A program made the translations under genes and the position numbers. Shown here in pieces: positions 32,559 through 40,645 of a stretch of DNA of 64,000 bases (positions are counted from its first letter, which is position 1; each line of letters begins with the position of its first letter). The notes under the pieces are model-generated. The model was not told where the DNA came from, ran no database searches, and saw only the letters and a program-made list of their open reading frames with translations. Source of the stretch: Pseudodesulfovibrio sediminis (GTDB taxonomy: Bacteria > Desulfobacterota > Desulfovibrionia > Desulfovibrionales > Desulfovibrionaceae); NCBI RefSeq assembly GCF_020886695.1, contig NZ_AP024485.1:2303001-2367000 (forward strand), written 5' to 3'.

Positions 32559-33824
32559 ATGACAAGAAAAGACCGTACTGAGGGAATTTACTCCCGCCGC
32601 GAGGTTCTCGACGAGTCAGAACGCAGGCAATATTATCAGCTTCAACTCAAAGAGCTGCTCGCCTACGCCTACCGTTATTCCGAGGACGTCAAGAAGCGGT
32701 TCGACCGCGCACAGTTCAATGTGGACAAGTTCCGCATGCTGAACGATCTGAAGCATATCCCCATCATCAAGAAAAAGGAACTCATATTCCTGCAGTCCAT
32801 GGGCCCCCGTCTCGGCGGCCTGCTGACCAAGGATCTTGGCGAATTGCAGCGCGTGTTCCTCTCTCCCGGCCCGATTTTCGACCCCGAAGATCGCAGCGAG
32901 GATTACTGGGGATGGACCGAAGGCTTCTATGCCGCTGGTTTCCGTTCCGGCGATCTGTCGCAGATCACCTTCAACTATCACCTGGCCCCGGCCGGTCTGA
33001 TGTTCGAAGAACCCCTGCGCAACCTGGCCTGTGCCGTTGTGCCTGCCGGACCCGGCAACACCAACTCCCAGATCGAGATCATGCAGAAGCTGCGTGTCAC
33101 CGGCTATGTCGGTACGCCGAGCTACCTCATGCACCTGGCCCAGAAAGCCGAGGAAATGGGTCTCTCGCTGCGCAAGGACCTCTTCCTTGAGGTCGCCTTC
33201 GTTACCGGCGAAAAATTCTCCGAGAAGATGCGCTCCACCCTGGAGAAGAAGTTCGACTGCATCATGCGTCAGGGCTACGGCACCGCAGACGTCGGTTGCA
33301 TCGGCTACGAATGCTTCCACAAAAACGGCCTGCACCTTTCCAACCGCGCCTATGTCGAAATCTGCCACCCTGACACCGGCATCACGCTCAAGGACGGCGA
33401 GGTCGGCGAAATCGTTGTTACCGCCTTCAACCGCACCTACCCGCTCATTCGTCTGGCAACCGGCGATCTGGGCTATCTGGACCGCTCACCCTGCGCCTGC
33501 GGCCGTACCAGCCCCCGTCTGGGCGGCATCGTCGGTCGTGTGGACACCACAGCCCGTATCAAGGGCATGTTTGTCTACCCCCATCAGGTCGAGCAGGTCA
33601 TGGCCCGCTTCGAAGAGGTCAAGCGCTGGCAGATCGAAGTCACCAACCCCGGTGGCATCGACGAAATGATCCTGTCCATCGAGGCCGGTCAGTTCCATCA
33701 GGAAGATGAACTGCTCCACCTCTTCCGCGAGAAGATCAAACTGCGTCCGATCCTCAAGGTGCTGGCACCCGGAACCCTGCCCCCGCAGATCCGCCCCATC
33801 GAAGACAAGCGCACCTGGGACTAA
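32559..33824 (+). CDS. phenylacetate-CoA-ligase-like AMP-forming enzyme
   Basis: 421 residues, similar to PaaK (about 430). The ATP-binding loop region is degenerate: LSPGPIFDPEDRSEDYWGW stands where PaaK has the S-S-G-T-T-G type P-loop. The later adenylation motifs are kept: RQGYGTADVGCIGYEC, RLATGDLGYLD with the CACGRTSPRLGGIVGRVD segment, then the C-terminal lysine domain with IKGMFVYPHQVEQV. It should form an acyl- or aryl-CoA through an adenylate, often on products of amino-acid oxidation in sulfate reducers. It has its own promoter and terminator. Substrate is unknown and the altered P-loop makes the activity worth testing. Confidence 0.85.
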   Translation: MTRKDRTEGIYSRREVLDESERRQYYQLQLKELLAYAYRYSEDVKKRFDRAQFNVDKFRMLNDLKHIPIIKKKELIFLQSMGPRLGGLLTKDLGELQRVFLSPGPIFDPEDRSEDYWGWTEGFYAAGFRSGDLSQITFNYHLAPAGLMFEEPLRNLACAVVPAGPGNTNSQIEIMQKLRVTGYVGTPSYLMHLAQKAEEMGLSLRKDLFLEVAFVTGEKFSEKMRSTLEKKFDCIMRQGYGTADVGCIGYECFHKNGLHLSNRAYVEICHPDTGITLKDGEVGEIVVTAFNRTYPLIRLATGDLGYLDRSPCACGRTSPRLGGIVGRVDTTARIKGMFVYPHQVEQVMARFEEVKRWQIEVTNPGGIDEMILSIEAGQFHQEDELLHLFREKIKLRPILKVLAPGTLPPQIRPIEDKRTWD

Positions 33825-33849
33825 CCTCTCAGCAAGCCCGCAATACAAC

Positions 33850-33883
33850 AACACCCGCACCGGTCTGACCGATGCGGGTGTTT
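33850..33883 (+). terminator. terminator after the PaaK-like gene
   Basis: AACACCCGCA pairs with TGCGGGTGTT around a 13-base loop with its own inner CGGTC/GACCG stem, followed by TTTCTTG. It also lies beyond the end of the convergent cyclase-family gene. Confidence 0.8.
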
Positions 33884-33907
33884 CTTGTTGGCAACAACAG
33901 ACACTTT

Positions 33908-34543
33908 TTACAATGTCAGGCCCACTGCGCGGACAGGAGACCCTTCACCGTCCATTATCCTGAGCGGCAGACAGCTGAAGATAAACCCTTCAGCAGGCAG
34001 TTCTGCCAGATTGGTGAGGTTCTCGACGATGACCATGCCATGGTTGAACAACGCGTTGTGCGCAGGCAGATCACGAGAATCCACCGGATCCGGCGACGGC
34101 GTGTCCAGCCCGATGCCCTTGAGGCCGAGACCTCCCAGAAAGCGGCAGGCAGTGGGGGAAAGGACGGGAAAGTCACCATAATAGCGGTCAGTTTTCCAGT
34201 ATTCGTCCCATCCGGTACGGATCAGGACGAAATCGAGCACGTCGATATCAGCAAGCGCGGTAAAATCCGACTGATCCATGGTCTTTTTGCCGAGGCCCGA
34301 AAGGTCCACAACCGCACCCCAGCCCGTAAAATTGTCCGGTCCGAGCCAATCCAGTCCCGGCGCATCCACCATGAGATGCCCGGACGTATCCACATGCGTG
34401 CCCGCATGGGTACTCATGGTCAGGACAGTCTGGGCGAAGCCGTGTTTCTTCACGAAATGCGTCCGCCGCACATTGGGTTCGTCGTCACCGGGGAAGACCG
34501 GCATACCGGTGTGGATCACATGGCTCAGGTCAATGGCGTGCAT
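33908..34543 (-). CDS. cyclase-family (kynurenine formamidase-like) hydrolase
   Basis: 211 residues of the metal-dependent cyclase family (PF04199). The metal motif STHAGTHVDTSGHL and the opening IDLSHVIHTGMPVFPGDD are typical, as is GIGLDTPSPDP in the second half. KynB-type members hydrolyse N-formylkynurenine, others act on different amides or on isatin. No tryptophan-degradation genes are nearby, so the substrate is open. It is the last of a mobA-dus-cyclase run: its start lies 10 bases after the dus stop. Confidence 0.9.
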   Translation of the reverse strand: MHAIDLSHVIHTGMPVFPGDDEPNVRRTHFVKKHGFAQTVLTMSTHAGTHVDTSGHLMVDAPGLDWLGPDNFTGWGAVVDLSGLGKKTMDQSDFTALADIDVLDFVLIRTGWDEYWKTDRYYGDFPVLSPTACRFLGGLGLKGIGLDTPSPDPVDSRDLPAHNALFNHGMVIVENLTNLAELPAEGFIFSCLPLRIMDGEGSPVRAVGLTL

Positions 34544-34553
34544 GAAAACCTCG

Positions 34554-35600
34554 CTAAATGCTGTACATATTCATGTTGGGACGCCTGGTGAGCGGCATGC
34601 CCGGCTTGATATGCTCATCTGCCACGGCACGGATATCGGCCATGGATTTGGCCCCGAGAAATCGGGTCTGCAGACTGTGACCGTATTTGAAATTGGCCGC
34701 AAAATAAATGGTGAAGAGCCGATACCGCTTCAAGGCGCGAATGGGGTCATAGTAATGATCAAGCAGATCGGCCAGCCGCAGGGCGTAGTCACGAAAGGCG
34801 CTTGCAGACGGCTCGAAGCCGGCGGTCCACTCGGCAAACAGCCAGGGCCGGGCCATGGCCATGCGGCCAATGGACACGCCGTCACACCCGGTCTTGTCGA
34901 GCATGGACAGACACTCTTCAGGGAGGACCACATCGCCATTGCCGAAGACCGGAATGGACACGGCTTCCTTGATAACGCGGATATGGTCGATGGCCGGTGG
35001 TCGGGTCCGCTTGTCCGGTGCCACACGGGGATGAAAGACAAGGCAGTCCACACCAGCGGCCTCGAATTGCTGCGCCAGCGCCACGGCAGGCCCGACATCC
35101 GGGGTCCAGCCCGTACGGAACTTGACGAACAGCGGGATGGATACCTCTTTGCGCACCGCCTCGACAGCGGCCAGCGCCGCGACCGGATCCTTGAGCAGGG
35201 CTGCCCCGGAGTTGCGCTTCACAACCCCGGATGCCGAACACCCCATGTTGATATCTATGCCGAAGAATCCCTCGTCCTCCACACGCCGAGCCGCCGGTAT
35301 CAGTTCCTCAGGGGTGGCGCCCACTATCTGGCAGACCAGCCGCGGCAACTCTTCATCGCGCCAACGAAAGACCGGAGAAACGGTTCTGTTCTCCGTGGGC
35401 ACGGCCTTGGCACTGCACATCTCCGTGAACATGAGACCGCATCCGCCATATTCATCGAGCAACCGGCGATAGGCGATATGCCCCAGCCCGGCCATGGGCG
35501 CGAGCCACAGCCGGTTTGCCACGGGCTTGCCGCCAATGGAAAGAGGACGGTTCAGGCGTTCGTCCAAAGAGGGACGTTCAGACATGTGCGAGGCAGTCAT
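34554..35600 (-). CDS. dus: tRNA-dihydrouridine synthase
   Basis: 348 residues from the ATG seven bases after the mobA-like stop; a second ATG at 35585 is also possible. Flavoenzyme of the Dus family reducing uridines of the tRNA D-loop. Visible features are LAPMAGLGHIAYRRLLDEYGG at the start, INMGCSASGVVKRNSGAALL with the catalytic cysteine, VKFRTGW, FGNGDVVLP and the DGVSIGRMAMARPWLF FMN-phosphate region. It differs from DusA/B/C in its spacing and is best left as Dus family. Overlong upstream extension to 35744 would overlap the mobA-like gene and is rejected. Confidence 0.93.
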   Translation of the reverse strand: MTASHMSERPSLDERLNRPLSIGGKPVANRLWLAPMAGLGHIAYRRLLDEYGGCGLMFTEMCSAKAVPTENRTVSPVFRWRDEELPRLVCQIVGATPEELIPAARRVEDEGFFGIDINMGCSASGVVKRNSGAALLKDPVAALAAVEAVRKEVSIPLFVKFRTGWTPDVGPAVALAQQFEAAGVDCLVFHPRVAPDKRTRPPAIDHIRVIKEAVSIPVFGNGDVVLPEECLSMLDKTGCDGVSIGRMAMARPWLFAEWTAGFEPSASAFRDYALRLADLLDHYYDPIRALKRYRLFTIYFAANFKYGHSLQTRFLGAKSMADIRAVADEHIKPGMPLTRRPNMNMYSI

Positions 35601-35607
35601 GGTATGC

Positions 35608-36213
35608 TTACAGGCCGAGGTCCCGGGCCAGTGTCTCGGCCTGCACCAGATCGTCAGGCCCGTTGACATTGAAAAACGAAACATGATGCGGATCACCTGC
35701 GGCCAAACGATCGAGCGGAACCGTCTTGACCTGCACCTGATCAAAAAAGCGGATGATCTTGTAGTCCTCGCGCTTGAGCTGGTCCTCGATAAACGGGAGA
35801 CACCGCTTGGAGTACACCGCGCTAAGCGGCTCCATGTACCCGTCTTCCTTGATGGGGATGATTACGTCCATGTCCGGGGTCGCTTCCGCAAGCAGCAGCG
35901 CTATCAGCCCACCCTGCACGAACGGGGCATCGCACGCCGAAATGAATCCGTGGGAGGCGGTCATGGCGTCCAACCCCGCATGGATGCCTGTCAGGGAACT
36001 GCGGGCTGCAAAGCGATCCTCGGCAACCACATGCCCGTAACCGGCAAAGTCCGCCCTGTCCCGGGCCGAGATGACGATTTCAGAAAACAACGGTACATAC
36101 ACGGCCAGCAGCCTGTCCAGCACGGTCCGACCGCCAATTTCCATGAACGCCTTTTTCACGTACCCCATACGGGAGCCGAGCCCTCCGGCCAAGATGATAC
36201 CTGCGATGTCCAT
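35608..36213 (-). CDS. MobA-like nucleotidyltransferase
   Basis: 201 residues from the ATG at 36213, where the family motif begins (MDIAGIILAGGLGSRMGYVKKAFMEIGG). The NTP-binding loop is ILAGGLGSRMG and the metal site is in FISACDAPFV. MobA links GMP to molybdopterin to give the guanine dinucleotide cofactor used by formate dehydrogenases and related enzymes. The spacing of the loop differs from E. coli MobA, so a related MobA/MocA-type transferase is possible. It heads a short operon with dus and the cyclase-family hydrolase. Confidence 0.85.
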   Translation of the reverse strand: MDIAGIILAGGLGSRMGYVKKAFMEIGGRTVLDRLLAVYVPLFSEIVISARDRADFAGYGHVVAEDRFAARSSLTGIHAGLDAMTASHGFISACDAPFVQGGLIALLLAEATPDMDVIIPIKEDGYMEPLSAVYSKRCLPFIEDQLKREDYKIIRFFDQVQVKTVPLDRLAAGDPHHVSFFNVNGPDDLVQAETLARDLGL

Positions 36214-36286
36214 GACCGCACGGTAGATCAAGCCGTGACAAATTGAAAGGGTCCACAAACGGGATGCAAGCGTGTATGCTCCCTCC

Positions 36287-37120
36287 ATGTGGACGACGCT
36301 CAAACTCATCGGCCTCCTGGCGCTCTGTTATGGCGCCATCATTGTCTGGATGTATTTTTCCCAGCGGGGGATGATCTATTTGCCCCGGCAGGCGCTGGTG
36401 GCCACGCCGGACGAAATTGGACTGCCCTTTGAAGACGTTCGTCTGACCAACCGGCTGGGCACGGAAATACACGGCTGGTGGCTCCCCGTAGAGCATCCCC
36501 GCTTCACCCTGCTTTTTTCCCATGGTAACGGCGGCAACATCTCCCATAGGCTGGAGTCGCTCCGCATTTTTCACGACCTCGGGCTCAACGTGCTCATCTA
36601 TGACTATTCGGGGTATGGCCAGAGCCATGGTGAACCGGGTGAGACCGCCACACAGGCTGATGCGCGGGCCGCCTGGGACTGGCTCGTCGAGAACCGGAAA
36701 GTCTCCCCCGACTCCATCATCCTGTTCGGACGAAGTCTGGGAGGGGCAGTCGCGACAGCACTGACCGCAGAGCTGGCAGAGACCCACGCGACGCTCCCGG
36801 CGGGCTTGATCCTTGAATCCACGTTCACCTCGGTGCCGGACATGGGCGCTTCTCTCTATCCGTGGCTTCCCGTGCGATACCTGGCCCGGTATCAGTATGA
36901 CAGCGAGACCGCGCTGAGCGCACTCGACGTCCCCGCCCTATTCCTGCACAGCCGTGACGATGACGTGGTGCCATACACGTTGGGGCACAGGCTCTTTACA
37001 AGGTACAAGGGCCGAAAATCCTTTGCCGAACTGCAGGGCGACCACAATACCGGGTTTCTTGAAACAGGGCAGTCCTATGCCGGGGCACTGGACAGCTTCC
37101 TGGCGACCTTGGCCCAATAA
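36287..37120 (+). CDS. alpha/beta hydrolase with N-terminal membrane anchor
   Basis: 277 residues. An N-terminal hydrophobic helix (about residues 6-23) anchors it. The hydrolase core has the oxyanion region FSHGNGGNISHR, nucleophile elbow LFGRSLGGAVA (serine), the acid in LHSRDDDVVP and the histidine in LQGDHNTGF. The composition matches the ABHD13/Bem46 group of serine hydrolases. Substrate is unknown. It is divergent from the mobA-like gene with about 70 bases between the starts. Confidence 0.9.
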   Translation: MWTTLKLIGLLALCYGAIIVWMYFSQRGMIYLPRQALVATPDEIGLPFEDVRLTNRLGTEIHGWWLPVEHPRFTLLFSHGNGGNISHRLESLRIFHDLGLNVLIYDYSGYGQSHGEPGETATQADARAAWDWLVENRKVSPDSIILFGRSLGGAVATALTAELAETHATLPAGLILESTFTSVPDMGASLYPWLPVRYLARYQYDSETALSALDVPALFLHSRDDDVVPYTLGHRLFTRYKGRKSFAELQGDHNTGFLETGQSYAGALDSFLATLAQ

Positions 37121-37294
37121 GCGGATGTCCACGACACACACCCGACGATCAAAACCCTGCCCATTTCCCCGAAAGTAGGAAAAAGATGCCGGACCATTCA
37201 CCGTGTCGAAAATTCAACACCCTGAATTAACATCCTATTTTAATTAGCGCATGGCTTTTGCTGTATGTCCTCCAGCCAGCAAGGAGGAACACAT

Positions 37295-37558
37295 ATGACT
37301 GCTATTGAACAGACACAGATGGTGCAGACCAATACGGTCTCCCGCAAACGCATACAGGAACTGAAGGCGCGTGCCGCAGAAGGACTGGACGATGCCATGG
37401 ACGCAGTGGCCAGAAACCTTGGCCGCGAAGAGGCCCGTGAAGCGGAAAACAGCCTTTCCGGCCTGAGTGCCCAATTGGCCACCCAGGAAGGTGCCATACA
37501 CCTGTTGGACGCCGCCAAGGTCGCCGACCTTATCAGCGACCCTTTTGAAGACGATTAA
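37295..37558 (+). CDS. small conserved helical protein
   Basis: 87 residues from an ATG with AAGGAGG upstream, one of the best ribosome sites in the window. The protein is helical and acidic with RKRIQELKARAAEGLDDAMDAV, ending in DLISDPFEDD. It lacks cysteine, signal peptide and membrane segment. The family is not recognised. A strong terminator follows, so it is probably transcribed alone, which hints at an abundant small protein. Confidence 0.7.
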   Translation: MTAIEQTQMVQTNTVSRKRIQELKARAAEGLDDAMDAVARNLGREEAREAENSLSGLSAQLATQEGAIHLLDAAKVADLISDPFEDD

Positions 37559-37586
37559 TCACTGCCGAAACCGTGAATTTTCATTG

Positions 37587-37620
37587 GTCGGACATGCCTG
37601 AGACAGGCATGTCCGACTTT
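37587..37620 (+). terminator. terminator after the small helical protein
   Basis: GTCGGACATGCCTG and CAGGCATGTCCGAC form a perfect 14-bp stem with AGA loop, followed by TTT. Confidence 0.85.
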
Positions 37621-38189
37621 GTGCTTGCCTTTTGTATGGGCAGGTAATAGATTGGCATAATTACATCTTCTCTTTTTCCTGTGTCCCTGCGCGGTGACGT
37701 GACGCCCTCTGAAAAGTATCTTCAGTTTTATCTTCAATAGAGACTGTATGTTGCATGCCCCCGGCCCTTTTTCGGGCCGGAAACGCTTGCGCGCACTTTC
37801 TGCAAAGGGTATAAATGAATCAAAGGCTGGGTACCCGAAAACGGGGTTGGATTGAACTAATAACGGAGGGTGGGAGGAAATAGAAACCGATTTCTTCGAA
37901 AATACATATGGCGAATTGAGTCGCCACACTCCAAGAAAGAGCAACGTGCGCCACAAATAAACGCATCAGGCCGTCATAAAGTGTATAATTTGAAATGTCA
38001 GGCCCTGATACAAAGCCGGAGAATCCGGCCCGGCGCACATTTCTTGTGCGTATCTCTCCTCCCATTCTTCACGATATTTTCATTTACCTTGACACTATTT
38101 AAGCAAACAGTGTTAACAATCCCCCACGGGGATTCTCTTTGCGTACGCAATGACTTGGAGAAAAGACACGCAATTTACAACTTGTTCGG
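37621..38189. other. 569-base intergenic region before the diguanylate cyclase
   Basis: No supported gene. Small hairpins are present: GCCGGA/TCCGGC near 38014-38028 and GCGCACA/TGTGCG near 38034-38050, plus the palindrome TTGCGTACGCAA at 38139-38150, 40 bases upstream of the gene. The last could be an operator. Confidence 0.5.
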
Positions 38190-39260
38190 ATGGACTATAT
38201 CATGACGGAAAACGGCGCATGCATTGATGTTGAACAGATAACGAATATAATAAAAACCAATGGTGTCCAGAACGACGCCGATTGGATGGCCATCATACTT
38301 TTCGTCCGCAACCTACTGACAAAACTAACAGTATATACGGAAGAGAAAAAGGCCGAAATCCAACGCGAAATATGCACGCAGCTCGCTCAGAAGGATTTTT
38401 CCGACACGCACCTTGAAACCATTATCGCGATGCTCGACATGTATATCATGCAGAACATCGGCTCGCTGGAGCTGGAAGAAGCCCTTGCCCAGGAAAAACG
38501 GTCCGCCGCCCTGCTGCTCAACGAGATGAACGATATCGTCGCCTCAATGCAGGGATCCCACGAACGCCACCAGAGCAAGCTCGACAGTTTCAAGGATGAG
38601 ACCGTCAGCGTCATCGAAGAGTGCAACAAAAAATCACTGATCATCTCCAAGGTCCGCGAAATGTTTCAGGGACTCATTGTCGAGTTCCAGGAAGAAGCCC
38701 GCGCGCTCAATGAAAAAGCGCAGCAGTTCGAACAGACCGCCAACTTCGACCCGCTGCTGACCGACCTGCACAACCGCCGCGCTCTGGAGATATTCCTCCA
38801 GGCCGCAGCCATGGAGTACGAAAATACCGGCGAACCGTTGTCCATGATGATGATCGACGTGGACCACTTCAAGACGGTCAATGACACCTGTGGTCATCAG
38901 GCGGGCGACGATGTCCTGCGCGCCCTGGCGCACATCATCACGGCTCATGCCATCCAGTACAGCGGCTTTGCCGCCCGATACGGCGGCGAGGAGCTCGTCA
39001 TCATCATGAAAGGCCTTACCCAGGAGATGGCGAGCATCAAGGCCGAAGCCATCCGAGCCGATGTGGAAAACTATGATTTCCGCATTCGCACCGACGGACA
39101 GCTTGCCGAGCACTCCCTGCGATTCACCGTGTCCATCGGTGTCGCCGAGATGCACAAGGGATGGAACGCGGGTTCACTGGTCGGCGCGGCCGACAAGGCC
39201 ATGTACCAGGCCAAGAACACCGGACGCAATCAGGTCCGCAGAGCCCCTGAAATCAGCTGA
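38190..39260 (+). CDS. diguanylate cyclase (GGDEF domain)
   Basis: 356 residues; an internal ATG at 38202 is a second possible start. The N-terminal half is helical, with a coiled-coil-like segment (residues about 95-180, QEKRSAALLLNEM onwards). The C-terminal GGDEF domain begins NFDPLLTDLHNRRAL, has IDVDHFKTVNDTCGHQAGD and the active-site RYGGEELV, a functional GGEEL variant. I did not see a clear RxxD product-inhibition site. It makes cyclic di-GMP; the N-terminal input is unknown. The next gene, on the same strand 38 bases on, encodes a periplasmic sensor-like protein. Confidence 0.92.
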   Translation: MDYIMTENGACIDVEQITNIIKTNGVQNDADWMAIILFVRNLLTKLTVYTEEKKAEIQREICTQLAQKDFSDTHLETIIAMLDMYIMQNIGSLELEEALAQEKRSAALLLNEMNDIVASMQGSHERHQSKLDSFKDETVSVIEECNKKSLIISKVREMFQGLIVEFQEEARALNEKAQQFEQTANFDPLLTDLHNRRALEIFLQAAAMEYENTGEPLSMMMIDVDHFKTVNDTCGHQAGDDVLRALAHIITAHAIQYSGFAARYGGEELVIIMKGLTQEMASIKAEAIRADVENYDFRIRTDGQLAEHSLRFTVSIGVAEMHKGWNAGSLVGAADKAMYQAKNTGRNQVRRAPEIS

Positions 39261-39298
39261 GACCACAACAGATTTAAGACAGTTATCGAAAACTGACG

Positions 39299-40408
39299 AT
39301 GGAATATCCGCAATATAAAAAGCTGGTTAAATGGTGCCGATTATCCATTCTCTGTTTAGGAATCGGGCTGATACTCCCTGCGGTCTGCCATGCCGCGAAA
39401 CAGGAATTGGTGATCCTGCACAGTGAAGCGTTGCCCACGCAATGGACGCACAATATCGAATCCGGCCTGTCTAACACCCTGGGCAATGAGACCTCCATCC
39501 GACAGGAATTTCTGGGTGGCGACACGCTGGATGAAGACCACTTCGAAGAGGTCTTTGAGCAGTTGGCCCAAAAGCCCCCCTCCTCTCCTCTGGCCGTGGT
39601 TGCCAACGGTGAAACCGCTTTTGCCTTTGCCCGCAAATTCGGCGAAGACCTTTTCCCCGGCGTGCCTGTCATCTTCTGCTCCATGGACTGGCCCGACCCC
39701 ACTGTCCTCAACCAGTGCGGCCCCTGCACCGGTGTGCCGCTTAAACAGGACATCGCCGCCAACCTCGAACTCATCTTCACGCTCAAGCCCGACACCAGAC
39801 TCGTTGTGGTCATCAGTGATGACCAGAGACGGACATTGCGGGCAACCACGGATTCAGCCATGAAACCCTACATGGACAGGGCACAGATCCTGTTCCCCGG
39901 ATATGAACCGGGTGACAATGCGGGCCTGAGCCTCGCCATCATGGGCGACGTCCTTGCCAGTGTGCCGGAAGCCGGCGTGGTGCTGTTTCTCGGATACACC
40001 GAAGACGGGCAGGGGAATATGGTGGAAAATCAACAGATCGTATCACTGATTGAAAGACGATCCGTATCACCTGTCTTCCTGATAACGGATACGTTGCTGG
40101 GTTCGGGCGCAGTGGGCGGCGTCGTGGTGTCAGGCACGGCTGTCGGTCGCAAGGTCGCCGATATCATCCTGGATATCCGATCAGGCCAGGCAGTGAATGA
40201 GATGCTGCCGGAACCTGTCCCAACAGAGGTTGTCCTCGACGGGACAGCCCTGGCCCGGTTTGGCATGACAGCCATCCCCGGTGCGTGTGTTGTCAACGCG
40301 CCAGAACAGGCGCCTGACGAACAGGGGCTTTCGGCGTCATGGATTGCCCTTGCAGCCCTGGCCTTTCTGGGGTGTCTTCTTCTCGCGGGTCGTCGCTACA
40401 TGAAATAG
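39299..40408 (+). CDS. membrane-anchored ABC_sub_bind-type periplasmic sensor protein
   Basis: 369 residues. It has an N-terminal signal or anchor (LSILCLGIGLILPAVCHAA), a periplasmic binding-protein fold of the ABC_sub_bind group (ELVILHSEALPTQWTHNIESGL, then GVPVIFCSMDWPD and VSGTAVGRKVADIILDI), and a C-terminal hydrophobic helix (WIALAALAFLGCLLLAG). This module is usually the sensor part of larger histidine kinases or cyclases. Here it ends after the helix, with only RRYMK inside. It could signal through the diguanylate cyclase encoded just upstream. Confidence 0.75.
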   Translation: MEYPQYKKLVKWCRLSILCLGIGLILPAVCHAAKQELVILHSEALPTQWTHNIESGLSNTLGNETSIRQEFLGGDTLDEDHFEEVFEQLAQKPPSSPLAVVANGETAFAFARKFGEDLFPGVPVIFCSMDWPDPTVLNQCGPCTGVPLKQDIAANLELIFTLKPDTRLVVVISDDQRRTLRATTDSAMKPYMDRAQILFPGYEPGDNAGLSLAIMGDVLASVPEAGVVLFLGYTEDGQGNMVENQQIVSLIERRSVSPVFLITDTLLGSGAVGGVVVSGTAVGRKVADIILDIRSGQAVNEMLPEPVPTEVVLDGTALARFGMTAIPGACVVNAPEQAPDEQGLSASWIALAALAFLGCLLLAGRRYMK

Positions 40409-40560
40409 ATGCTGGAAGCATCGGCCATGATCAGCATCAGGACCGAGATTCCGGCCACCAGAACCATGTTCCATGTGGACTGCTGCACGTTGCGTCTGAT
40501 TTCAGCTATCTTTGCTGCGTAATGATTGTCCGAATACCGTTTTCTTCCTATCCAGATCAT
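40396..40560 (-). CDS. small single-span membrane protein
   Basis: 54 residues from the ATG at 40560 with GGGGGT upstream. A basic cytoplasmic-type N-terminus (GRKRYSDNHYAAKIAEIRRN) precedes one hydrophobic span (MVLVAGISVLMLIM). It overlaps the end of the sensor-like gene on the other strand by 13 bases. Unknown family; possibly related to the chemoreceptor further upstream on the same strand. Evidence is moderate. Confidence 0.45.
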   Translation of the reverse strand: MIWIGRKRYSDNHYAAKIAEIRRNVQQSTWNMVLVAGISVLMLIMADASSIYFM

Positions 40561-40645
40561 GACACGCACCCCCTTTCTAGCATTCAAAGGTACGCGCCCT
40601 TAATGGGGCATTCTCACGCCAACTCCATGACAGTCGAGAAAAGGA

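Noticed and set aside
37820-38065. 81-residue minus-strand frame and other frames in 37555-38189
   Set aside because: No ribosome site, poor codon pattern and overlapping frames; region treated as noncoding.
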